In this document: piece after piece, positions 1 to 7,900 of the stretch
How the letters are laid out: every line of letters begins with the position of its first letter
Numbering within the stretch: position 1 is the stretch's first letter
Assembly (NCBI GenBank): GCA_025454445.1
Contig: JALOOK010000153.1
Span: 1-8,888 of the forward strand
DNA length: 8,888 nucleotides
Reading direction: 5' to 3'
Source of the DNA: Oscillatoria sp. Prado101
Lineage (GTDB): Bacteria > Cyanobacteriota > Cyanobacteriia > Cyanobacteriales > Oscillatoriaceae
Position numbers and translations under genes: made by a program
Notes under the pieces: model-generated
Told to the model about the DNA's origin: nothing
The model's database searches: none
The model's input: the letters and a program-made list of their open reading frames with translations, nothing else

Positions 1-3000
1 AAAAATCAGCTCCAACCTTTTATCTAGGGCTTTCAATTTCAGGATTTCTCGCAGGGTGTAGAGCAGGCTAATTAGGTCAAAACTGTTTTCGTTGAGCGCC
101 GTCCTGCCCGCTTCGATTTTGGACATTTCCAGAATGTCGTTGATCAGTTCCAGCAGGTGAGAACCCGCGCGATTGATAATTCCCAGATTTTGCAGGTGTT
201 CCGCTTTCAGGGAAGTGTCGCCGCTCATCACTTGCGTAAAGCCCAGGATAGCGTTGAGTGGCGTGCGCAATTCGTGGCTCATATTGGCCAGGAATTCGCT
301 CTTGGCGCGGTTGGCGGCATCGGCGGCTTCTTTTGCCTGTTGCAGAGCCTCTTCAGCTTGTTTGCGGGCGCTGATATCCGTGAGCGTGCCGGTCATTCGG
401 TAAGGTTTCCCCGATGCGTCGCGCACGCATTGACCTCTCGCCTCCACCCACACCCACCGGCCATCTTTGTGCCGCATGCGACAGGTGCATTGATAGATCG
501 GGAGGCTGCCTTCTATGTGGCCAGTCAAAACCTCTAGAACGCCCTGCAAATCATCTGGATGCACGTTTTCCGACCAAGTGTTAAACTCCTGCGGCAGTTC
601 CCCTTCCCGGTAGCCAATAATTTCCATCCAAACCGGAGAGTAATAAACCCGATTAGTTCTCAAATCCCAATCCCAAATCCCATCCTTGGTGCCTGAAACA
701 GCCAGCTGGAAGCGCTCCTCGCTCTCTCGGAGGGCAGTTTCCACTTGCTGGCGCTGCGAAATTTCAGCTTTGGCTTGCTCAAACAGGGTGCATTGCCCGA
801 TGGCAATCGCCAGCTGCACGCAAAGCTGTCGCAGCGACTCCACCTCAAATTCTTGCCACTGGCGAAAACTCCCGCACTGGTGAGCGATCAGCAACCCCCA
901 CACCCTGTCGCTGTGCGAAATCGGAAGCATCGCGCTAGCTTTTATCTGCAGCTGAATCAGGAAATTCATGTGGCACTCGCTTAACCCGGCTTCGTAAATA
1001 TTCTCGATTGTGCGAATGCGACCTTGCTGGTATAGGGGCATGTAGGTTTCAAAAAAGCAACTGTCTTGAATTTCAATCCCCGCAGCAGATACCCACCCCT
1101 CGCCAAGTGACTCGACGAGCACAACCCCGGTGCCGCCTGGGCAAAAGCGGTAAATGACAGCTCGGTCACTTGACAAAAACTGCCGCACTTCATCCACCGC
1201 TGTTTGCAGGACTTCTTGCAAGTTGAGAGAGGAGCGGATTCGTTCCAGCATCGCCCCCACCAGCCGCTCGCTCTTTAATTTCTGCTGCAAAGCAACTTCT
1301 GCCAGCTTCCGATCGCTGATATCTGTAATCGTCCCCACATAGCCTTTAACCTCTCCATCATCTCCAATGTCTGCCACCGCCTGACTGATCACCCAGGTTA
1401 TTTTGCCGTCAGGACGCAGGAAGCGACACTCGCACTTAAACGGAACCTTAGCGCTAGCCGCTGCATACCATTCGCTAAAAACTCGCTCTCTGTCCTCTGG
1501 GTGGATGGCACTCGCCCACCCCTCACCCATAGCATTTTCTAGGGAGAGCCCACTAATTTCCCTCCAGGACTGATTGACATAGAGACAATTTCCCGACGCA
1601 TCGGTGTTGAAGATACAAACCGGCGAAGCTTCTGCGAGAGTTCTGTACCGGCGCTGACTTTCTCGCAGCGCTTCCTCTGCGGCTTTCATCTCGCTGATAT
1701 CCGCCCAGTAACCGACACACTCGCTGGGATTGCCAGAAGCGTCGCGGATCGCCCGCACCTGGTTGTACACCCAGCGATACGTTCCGTCAGCGTGCAAAAA
1801 GCGGTATTCTTCAGAGTGTTCCCCTTTTTCACTAATGCCAGCCAGTCCAGCCAAAACGCGACCGGCATCTTCCGGGTGGATGCGGTTCAGCCAGAACCCC
1901 GGATCTTCTATAAATTCTCGGTATTCGTAGCCGAGCATGGTTTTGATGTTCTGGCTGACAAACGTCATGGCAAAATCTTCGGAAACCTTGCAGCTGTAAA
2001 TAGCGGCGGGGCTGGAGGTGAGCAGGTATCGCAGGCGTTCGGTGACGCGCTGCAACTCCAGCTCGGCTTGTTTGCGAGCGCTGATGTCTTGAATTTGAGC
2101 GATGAAGTACAGGGGATTCCCTCCCTCGTCTCGCACCAGCGAGCAGCTCAGCAAAATCCAGACGACGCGCCCCTGCTTGTGCAAATATCGCTTCTCTATA
2201 TGATAGTAGTGAAGCTGGCCACTGAGCAGCTGGCGCATGGAGTTGAGATCGGCATCGAGGTCGGCGGGGTGAGTGATACCTTGTAAGGTAGTCGCTAGCA
2301 ATTCTTCCTGAGAATAGCCGACAATTTCGCATAAAGCCTGATTCACTTTCTGCCAGCGCACCTCCAAATCCACAAGCGCCATCCCAGTGGCGGCGTATTC
2401 AAAAGAATTGCGGAAGCGCACCTCGCTCTCAGAAAGAGCTTTTTCCGCTTTTTTGCGCGAGGTGATATCTCTGTGCGTGCCCGTCATTCGCACCGGCGCA
2501 CCGGCAGCATCCCGTTCAAAAACCTTACCGCGAGCCACAATCCACTTCCACTCCCCGGATTTACTCAGCATGCGAAATTCTATTTCGTAGACGGGGAGCT
2601 TGCCTTCCAGATAGGCCGTCAAATTTTCGATCACCGCCGGCAAGTCCTCTGGATAGATCAACCGCGCCCAGGATTGGTAATTGTTCTCGATCTCCTCTAC
2701 TTTATACCCCAGCATGTTCTTCCACTGCCGGTCGAAATAAGTCTCTCCCGTCACAATATTCCAGTCCCACATCCCCAGTTCGCTGCCTTCCAGCGCCATA
2801 AGCAACCGCTCTTCGCTGGTGCGCAAAGCGGTTTCCGCTTCCTTGCGCCCCAGCAACGAACCCAATTGAGCCGCCACCGCACCGGCTAGCTCCAGAATCC
2901 GCCGGTCGGTAGCGCTTTGGCCACGCTTAAAGAAAACCAAAACCGCCAAAACTCGGTTTCCGTCCAGAATTGGCACCCCAAAACCGGCTTTCAATCCCAC

Positions 3001-4161
3001 TTTGGCAGCCATTTGCCCGCGCCGAAAAAGCGCCTCTTCCACTTCGGAAATATCTTCTATCCACTCTGGCTGCTGAGATTGCCAAACCCGTCCGGGAAGT
3101 CCCACACCGGCTGCAAAGCTGAGGGTTTCGCTCTTGCGCCGGAATTCTTCTAAACTGGGGTCGCGCCCGTACCACCCCCAACTGCATTTTAACACTGAGC
3201 CGTGATTTGAAGGAAGCCACGCCTCCCCCAAATCCCAGCCAATCGCCGCACAAATTAACTGCAAAATCACCGCTAGAGCGCAGTCCGTGTCCGGGCACTG
3301 ACTGGTTGATCGGGCTGTGTCCAGCAGCAGGCGGAGTTGATTTTCAGATCGCTTGCGATCCGTAATGTCCGTAACTGCGCCCAGCACGCACTCTTGTCCC
3401 TCAACTTCGATGAGTTCTGCTGACATCAAGACTGTCTTTCTTTCCCCACCGGCGGCGCAAACCTCCACCTCCCAGTTGCGAATCGCTCTTTCTTTATTCA
3501 GCGTCTTGACAAACCGAGACCGGTCGGCTAAACTCAGAGAAATCTTAAGTTCCAGACTGGTTTTATCCAGCGCTTCTGAGCGAGAGCAGCCAAAAAAGCG
3601 ACAAAAGCTGTCATTGACTTCCAGCACGCGCCCTTCTGGGAAGGAAGCGAGCGCCAGCGGGTCTGGACAGGCGCGAAAAGCGGATGCTGACTTAGCTTCT
3701 GCGCTCTGCCGGTTGCGACTTTCCTGAGAGAGCCGCGCATTTTGTTCCAGCAGTTGCTTTTGCAGCCGGCTCACCTTCAATTGGTTCTCGACCCGGGCCA
3801 AAACCTCTTGAATCTGAAAGGGTTTTGTGATATAATCCGCCCCCCCTACTTCAAAGGCTCTCACCTTGTCAAACCCTTCCTGCAAAGCGCTCAAAAAAAT
3901 AACCGGTATGTCCCTAGTTTGCTCGGAAGCTTTCAGCTGGGAGCAGACTTCATAGCCACTGATTTCCGGAATTATAATGTCCAGCAAAATCAGGTCAGGC
4001 TTTTCCAACTGAACGCTGCTTAGAGCCAGAGCGCCGTTCGCTGCGTGCCGCACTTTATACCCCGCTTTTGACAGAAACTTGGATAAACGGGTCAAATTTA
4101 AGGCGGGAGCGTCTACTATTAAAATATTTCCTTGGCAGGCAGAATTTTGAAAGTCGCTCAT
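1..4161 (-). CDS. Multi-PAS/GAF hybrid sensor histidine kinase with N-terminal receiver (3' end outside window)
   Basis: This is a two-component sensor kinase, predicted cytoplasmic because no membrane segment or signal peptide is visible. The frame is open for 1387 codons and continues past the left edge. The ATG at 4161 is the earliest possible start, since an in-frame TAA lies three codons upstream (4168-4170); no strong ribosome site is seen. Approximate domains: REC 12-128 (Asp61 acceptor, Ser91, Lys113), coiled coil 129-155, PAS 155-270, GAF 275-436, PAS 449-570, 579-695, 710-825 and 835-950, GAF 965-1130, PAS 1147-1265, then HisKA with the H-box SHELRTPLN and phospho-acceptor His1296. 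Most PAS units end in a DI(T/S)xRK-type linker. The ATP-binding domain must lie beyond position 1. The second GAF has a DSCF motif and a Cys-His pair typical of bilin-binding cyanobacteriochromes. The receiver is atypical: Asp17 is followed by Ala18 instead of a second Asp. The ligands of the other sensor domains cannot be read from sequence. The family call is firm; the signal is inferred. Confidence 0.95.
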   Translation of the reverse strand, partial: MSDFQNSACQGNILIVDAPALNLTRLSKFLSKAGYKVRHAANGALALSSVQLEKPDLILLDIIIPEISGYEVCSQLKASEQTRDIPVIFLSALQEGFDKVRAFEVGGADYITKPFQIQEVLARVENQLKVSRLQKQLLEQNARLSQESRNRQSAEAKSASAFRACPDPLALASFPEGRVLEVNDSFCRFFGCSRSEALDKTSLELKISLSLADRSRFVKTLNKERAIRNWEVEVCAAGGERKTVLMSAELIEVEGQECVLGAVTDITDRKRSENQLRLLLDTARSTSQCPDTDCALAVILQLICAAIGWDLGEAWLPSNHGSVLKCSWGWYGRDPSLEEFRRKSETLSFAAGVGLPGRVWQSQQPEWIEDISEVEEALFRRGQMAAKVGLKAGFGVPILDGNRVLAVLVFFKRGQSATDRRILELAGAVAAQLGSLLGRKEAETALRTSEERLLMALEGSELGMWDWNIVTGETYFDRQWKNMLGYKVEEIENNYQSWARLIYPEDLPAVIENLTAYLEGKLPVYEIEFRMLSKSGEWKWIVARGKVFERDAAGAPVRMTGTHRDITSRKKAEKALSESEVRFRNSFEYAATGMALVDLEVRWQKVNQALCEIVGYSQEELLATTLQGITHPADLDADLNSMRQLLSGQLHYYHIEKRYLHKQGRVVWILLSCSLVRDEGGNPLYFIAQIQDISARKQAELELQRVTERLRYLLTSSPAAIYSCKVSEDFAMTFVSQNIKTMLGYEYREFIEDPGFWLNRIHPEDAGRVLAGLAGISEKGEHSEEYRFLHADGTYRWVYNQVRAIRDASGNPSECVGYWADISEMKAAEEALRESQRRYRTLAEASPVCIFNTDASGNCLYVNQSWREISGLSLENAMGEGWASAIHPEDRERVFSEWYAAASAKVPFKCECRFLRPDGKITWVISQAVADIGDDGEVKGYVGTITDISDRKLAEVALQQKLKSERLVGAMLERIRSSLNLQEVLQTAVDEVRQFLSSDRAVIYRFCPGGTGVVLVESLGEGWVSAAGIEIQDSCFFETYMPLYQQGRIRTIENIYEAGLSECHMNFLIQLQIKASAMLPISHSDRVWGLLIAHQCGSFRQWQEFEVESLRQLCVQLAIAIGQCTLFEQAKAEISQRQQVETALRESEERFQLAVSGTKDGIWDWDLRTNRVYYSPVWMEIIGYREGELPQEFNTWSENVHPDDLQGVLEVLTGHIEGSLPIYQCTCRMRHKDGRWVWVEARGQCVRDASGKPYRMTGTLTDISARKQAEEALQQAKEAADAANRAKSEFLANMSHELRTPLNAILGFTQVMSGDTSLKAEHLQNLGIINRAGSHLLELINDILEMSKIEAGRTALNENSFDLISLLYTLREILKLKALDKRLELIF
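772..1269 (-). other. Cyanobacteriochrome-like GAF domain (DXCF type) within the kinase
   Basis: Residues about 965-1130 of the kinase form a GAF domain with the hallmarks of bilin-binding photosensors. It has the sequence DRAVIYRF near its start, a VVLVESLGEGW stretch, the DSCF motif with Cys1035 (codon 1057-1059), a Cys-His pair at Cys1063 (codon 973-975) in ECHMNFL, and WGLLIAHQC near the end. The two cysteines are 28 residues apart, the same spacing as the two chromophore-linked cysteines of TePixJ (Cys494 and Cys522, from memory). In DXCF proteins the second Cys of the pair anchors phycocyanobilin or phycoviolobilin, and the first forms a reversible bond that gives blue absorption. The usual Asp-Trp after YRF is replaced by a Pro-Gly-Gly stretch, so chromophore binding is likely but unproven. 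Confidence 0.65.
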
Positions 4162-4203
4162 ATTTACTTAGTTTTTTAGCCGTTAAAGGTAAACAGGGCA
4201 GCG

Positions 4204-4227
4204 GGCGATGGGGCGATCGGGCGATCG
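4204..4227. repeat. Tandem octamer GGCGATCG (2 perfect copies plus 1 variant)
   Basis: GGCGATGG at 4204-4211 is followed by GGCGATCG at 4212-4219 and again at 4220-4227. The unit overlaps the core of the cyanobacterial HIP1 octamer (GCGATCGC) without completing it. It lies 43 bp upstream of the kinase start codon, so it would fall in that gene's leader or promoter. A role is not evident; replication slippage would explain it. Confidence 0.75.
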
Positions 4228-4383
4228 GGCATGATCCATGCCTATTGCCTCCTGCGCATTACCATTTTCTCCCCAACAAAGCTCACCCCGATATGGTTAC
4301 TCATTATCTCAAAATTTTTGCCGGTTGGAATATCTTGCGGAGAAAATCTTGTCAAATTGGGAATTGGGTATGGGGAATTGAGC

Positions 4384-4431
4384 AGCGGGGGATGGGGCGA
4401 GCGGGGGATGGGGCGAGCGGGGGATGGGGCA
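4384..4431. repeat. Three tandem copies of a 16-bp G-rich unit
   Basis: The unit AGCGGGGGATGGGGCG occurs at 4384-4399 and 4400-4415, and a third time at 4416-4431 with a last base A instead of G. The G-runs (GGGGG, GGGG) recur with short spacers, so the plus strand could in principle fold into a G-quadruplex. Copy number is probably variable between strains because the unit is a perfect tandem. Function is unknown. Confidence 0.85.
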
Positions 4432-4467
4432 TTTTGGACACTCGGATTGATTGTTCAATGCCCCATC
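4423..4467. repeat. 11-bp perfect inverted repeat at the end of the tandem array
   Basis: GATGGGGCATT at 4423-4433 is matched by its exact reverse complement AATGCCCCATC at 4457-4467, with 23 bases between them. It joins the G-rich tandem array on the left to the C-rich direct repeat on the right, so one repeat family is present in both orientations. It could form a stem-loop in RNA. No T-run follows it in either direction, so it is not an obvious terminator. Confidence 0.75.
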
Positions 4468-4501
4468 GCCCGAGGGCCCACTGCCCCATCGCCCGAGGGC
4501 C
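4459..4501. repeat. Two direct copies of a 20-bp C-rich unit
   Basis: TGCCCCATCGCCCGAGGGCC is present at 4459-4478 and again, identical, at 4482-4501, separated by three bases (CAC). The GATGGGGC core of the upstream tandem array is here in reverse complement. A further degenerate stretch of GCCCGCTGCCC follows. This looks like low-complexity cyanobacterial intergenic repeat material with no visible open frame of its own. Confidence 0.85.
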
Positions 4502-4583
4502 AGCTGCCCGCTGCCCTGTGCAACTGCTCAGGAGGCTGCGAAATCTTTATATTATTTTAGCGTTTTTCTGCCATTTTGTACAG

Positions 4584-4589
4584 TATAAT
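4584..4589 (+). promoter_or_regulatory. Candidate -10 element (TATAAT)
   Basis: A perfect TATAAT lies in an AT-rich stretch 329 bp upstream of the nifJ start codon. The base run at the expected -35 position has no good TTGACA match and there is no TGn extension, so it would be a weak or activator-dependent promoter. A transcript from here would have a leader of more than 300 nucleotides. Confidence 0.25.
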
Positions 4590-4688
4590 AACAAAATTTA
4601 CTAAAAAATTCACCCGCATTGCAGGCATTCAGCGCCACCAAAATAATGCTCGCGCCCGCTGAATCTAAAGAATAAAATCGGTTTTTTT

Positions 4689-4714
4689 TGACTGGCGGCG
4701 TCTATAATCAGTCA
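4689..4714 (+). promoter_or_regulatory. Candidate nifJ promoter: TATAAT flanked by inverted repeat
   Basis: A second perfect TATAAT lies at 4703-4708. It is enclosed by the inverted repeat TGACTG (4689-4694) and CAGTCA (4709-4714), which a dimeric regulator could bind. The TTGACT at 4688-4693 is only nine bases from the -10, too close to serve as its -35. If used, transcription would start near 4715 and leave a leader of about 200 nucleotides before nifJ. This is a guess from motif shape only. Confidence 0.35.
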
Positions 4715-4867
4715 TGTAGGGAGAGAAACAAAAATTTCGGCATCAAGAGTGAACTGACAAAAACAACCCGTAAATTGTTTAAGTAAGAAGGCGAAAGCAG
4801 CATTCAGCCAAAAGGGAATACTGAAAGAAGTAACAGCCTTTGAACATAGCGCCTGATAGGTAATCTA

Positions 4868-4883
4868 GCACGCGCTAGCGTGC
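4868..4883 (+). promoter_or_regulatory. GC-rich hairpin in the nifJ leader
   Basis: GCACGC (4868-4873) and GCGTGC (4878-4883) are perfect complements around the tetraloop GCTA. The hairpin ends 35 bases upstream of the nifJ ATG and contains the in-frame alternative GTG codon at 4880. It could affect mRNA stability or act as a binding site. With a stem of only six pairs it could also be chance. Confidence 0.4.
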
Positions 4884-4903
4884 GAAACCTTGGTAGAATT
4901 TCC

Positions 4904-4915
4904 AGGGGTTTGAGG
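4904..4915 (+). promoter_or_regulatory. Ribosome binding site of nifJ
   Basis: AGGGG at 4904-4908 lies 10 bases before the ATG at 4919, and a second GAGG at 4912-4915 lies three bases before it. The first has the better spacing. Together they support the ATG at 4919 as start over the GTG at 4880, which has no comparable site and would sit inside a hairpin. Confidence 0.65.
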
Positions 4916-4918
4916 AAC

Positions 4919-7900
4919 ATGAACACAAAAACATTTGCCACACTAGACGGCAACGAAGCCGTCGCCCGCGTTGCCTACAAACTAAACGAAGTCATTGCCA
5001 TTTATCCGATCACCCCCTCATCGCCGATGGGTGAGTGGGCGGATGCTTGGGCGTCAGAAGGAAAACCCAACCTCTGGGGCACAGTTCCCTCCGTGGTGGA
5101 AATGCAAAGTGAAGGTGGCGCAGCCGGCACGGTACACGGGGCGCTGCAAACAGGCTCCCTAACAACAACCTTCACCGCCTCCCAGGGATTGCTGTTAATG
5201 ATCCCCAACCTCTACAAAATCGCCGGTGAACTGACAGCGTGCGCCATCCACGTCGCCGCCCGCTCCCTCGCCGCCCAGGGGCTGTCCATTTTCGGGGATC
5301 ACCAAGACGTAATGGCAGTCCGCCAGACAGGCTGCGCCCTGCTGTGCTCCGCCTCAGTGCAAGAAGCCCAGGACTTCGCTCTAATTGCCCAAGCCGCCAC
5401 CCTGGAATCCCGAGTCCCCTTCATCCACTTCTTTGACGGCTTCCGCACCTCCCACGAAGTCCAGAAAGTCGAACTCCTTTCTGACGAAGACCTGCAAGCC
5501 CTGATCGACGACCGGCACATCTTCGCCCACCGCAGCCGCGCCCTCACCCCCGACCGGCCCGTACTGCGCGGCACCGCCCAAAACCCCGACGTCTACTTCC
5601 AAGCGCGGGAAACAGTCAACCCCTTCTACAGCGCCTGTCCCGACATCGTGCAGAAAGCGATGGATCTGTTCGCCACCAGGACCCGACGCCAGTACCGGCT
5701 ATACGAATACCACGGCGCACCAGACGCCGAGCGAGTAATTGTCCTCATGGGTTCCGGCTGCGAAGCCGCCCACGAAACAGCAGATTACCTCAACGCCCGT
5801 GGCGAAAAAGTCGGCGTCCTGAAAGTGCGACTGTACCGGCCCTTTGACATCAAGCGGTTCGCCTCCGCCCTGCCGGCAACCACCAAAAAGATAGCAGTCC
5901 TCGACCGCACCAAAGAACCCGGTGCCGGTGGCGAACCCCTCTATCTAGATGTCGTCACAGCCCTGCACGAAGAGTGGCCAGGGGCAATGCCCAAAGTCGT
6001 CGGCGGGCGCTACGGCTTGTCCTCCAAGGAATTCACACCGGCAATGGTGAAAGCCGTGTTCGACAACCTGGCCGCCGAAAAGCCCAAAAATCACTTCACC
6101 GCCGGCATTAACGACGACGTAAGCCAAACCAGCCTCGAGTTCGATCCCAGTTTCAGCACCGAACCCGACAGCGTGGTGCGGGCCATGTTCTACGGCTTGG
6201 GTTCCGACGGCACAGTCGGCGCAAACAAAAACTCGATTAAGATTATTGGCGAAGAAACCGACAACTACGCCCAAGGCTACTTTGTCTACGACTCCAAAAA
6301 ATCCGGTTCCGTCACCGTCTCCCACCTGCGCTTCGGTGCCGAGCCCATACGCTCCACTTATTTGATTACTGAAGCCAACTTCCTCGCCTGTCACCAGTGG
6401 GGGTTCCTGGAACAGTTCGAGATGCTCGCCCCAGCGGTTAAAGGCGGCACCTTCCTGCTCAACAGCCCCTATGGGCCAGAGGAAGTGTGGGGCCAACTGC
6501 CCGTGCCGGTGCAGCAAGCCCTCGTTGACAAGCAGCTGAAATTCTACATTATCAACGCCACCCGGGTGGCCCGGGAAAGCGGCATGGGCGGGTACATCAA
6601 CACCGTCATGCAGGTTTGCTTCTTCGCCCTTTCCGGGGTGCTGCCGCGAGAGGAAGCCATTGCCCAGATCAAGAAAACCATCCACAAGACCTATGGCAAG
6701 AAAGGCGCTGAGATTGTTCGCATGAACCTCAACGCCGTCGATGCGGCGCTGGCGAACCTGCACGAAGTGCCCCTGGGCGAGGTGAGCAGTAACATCAATC
6801 TGCGTTCAGCAGTTCCCGACACCGCACCGGCTTTTGTGCGGGAAGTCCTGGGGGCGATGATTGCTAAGTGCGGGGATTCTGTGCCGGTCAGCGCTTTGCC
6901 TGCTGACGGCACCTACCCCACCGGCACCACAAAATGGGAGAAGCGCAATATCGCCCAAGATATCCCTGTGTGGGATCCGGAAGTGTGCGTGCAGTGCGGC
7001 AAGTGCGTCATGGTTTGCCCGCACGCCGTCATTCGCGCTAAGTCTTATGATGGCAAGTCCCTGGAAGGGGCACCGGCTACCTTTAAGTTTGCCAGCACCA
7101 AAGACCACGATTTTGCCGGTGAGAAATTCACCATTCAGGTTGCGCCGGAAGACTGCACCGGCTGCGGCATCTGCGTGGACATCTGTCCCGCCAAGAACAA
7201 GTCAATGCCGTCCCGCAAGGCGATTAATATGGAACCCCAGCTGCCTTTGCGCGAGACTGAGCGGGTGAACTGGGATTTCTTCCTCAGCTTGCCAAATCCC
7301 GATCGGCTGCGGCTGCACACCGACCGCATCCGCCAGCAGCAGTGGCAAGAACCCCTGTTTGAGTTCTCTGGCGCTTGTGCCGGTTGCGGGGAAACCCCCT
7401 ATGTCAAACTGGTGAGCCAGCTGTTCGGCGACCGCACGGCGATCGCCAACGCCACCGGGTGTTCTTCTATTTACGGTGGCAACTTGCCCACAACGCCTTG
7501 GACTTACAACGCCGAGGGCAAGGGACCGGCGTGGTCGAACTCCCTGTTTGAGGACAATGCTGAGTTCGGGCTGGGCTTCCGGGTGTCCATTGACAAGCAA
7601 GCCGAGTTTGCCGCTGAGCTGGTACACAAGCTGGGCGGCGAGATTGGGGATAACCTCGCCAGCGCCATTCTCAGCGCCGACCAAAAATCGGAAGCCGATA
7701 TTTGGGAGCAGCGGGAGCGGGTGCGACAGCTTAAGGAAAAGCTGGAAACTCTGGATTCGCCGGATGCCAAGCGGCTGCTGAGTGTGGCGGACTATTTGGT
7801 GAAGAAGAGTGTCTGGATTATGGGCGGCGATGGCTGGGCTTACGACATCGGCTATGGCGGCTTGGATCACGTGATCGCTTCCGGGCGGAATGTGAATATT

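Larger units (their letters stand above)
4162..4918. other. Divergent intergenic region between the sensor kinase and nifJ
   Basis: This 757-bp stretch separates two divergently transcribed genes. I find no credible coding sequence in it: the frames open here consist of translated repeat or run antisense into the kinase gene. About 4195-4515 carries short tandem and inverted G/C-rich repeats. About 4540-4918 is AT-richer and contains two TATAAT elements, a six-base inverted repeat around the second, and a GC-rich hairpin near the nifJ start. No NtcA-type GTA-N8-TAC site was found in the part nearest nifJ. No convincing promoter for the kinase gene could be read on the minus strand. Confidence 0.8.

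Noticed and set aside
1792..2286. 164-codon plus-strand frame
   Set aside because: It is antisense to continuous PAS-domain coding sequence of the kinase and resembles no known family.
2851..3339. First GAF domain of the kinase as another bilin-binding domain
   Set aside because: It lacks the Cys-His motif and the DXCF motif and resembles generic GAF domains.
4384..4501. Possible CRISPR-like array
   Set aside because: The units are 16-bp head-to-tail tandems and two 20-bp copies three bases apart; there are no unique spacers and no cas genes.
4068..4604. 178-codon plus-strand frame at the kinase start and repeat region
   Set aside because: It runs antisense into the kinase receiver and then translates the G/C-rich repeats; the product is low-complexity and has no family resemblance or ribosome site.
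4688..4708. TTGACT and TATAAT as a paired -35/-10 promoter
   Set aside because: The spacer is nine bases, far from the 16-18 needed, so the two hexamers cannot serve one polymerase together.
4880..4918. GTG at 4880 as the nifJ start
   Set aside because: It adds 13 residues not typical of the family, lies in a hairpin and lacks a ribosome site, while the ATG at 4919 has AGGGG and GAGG before it.
5945..6763. 272-codon minus-strand frame opposite nifJ
   Set aside because: It is antisense to nifJ, has no recognisable domain, and its Gly/Val-rich content mirrors the coding strand.
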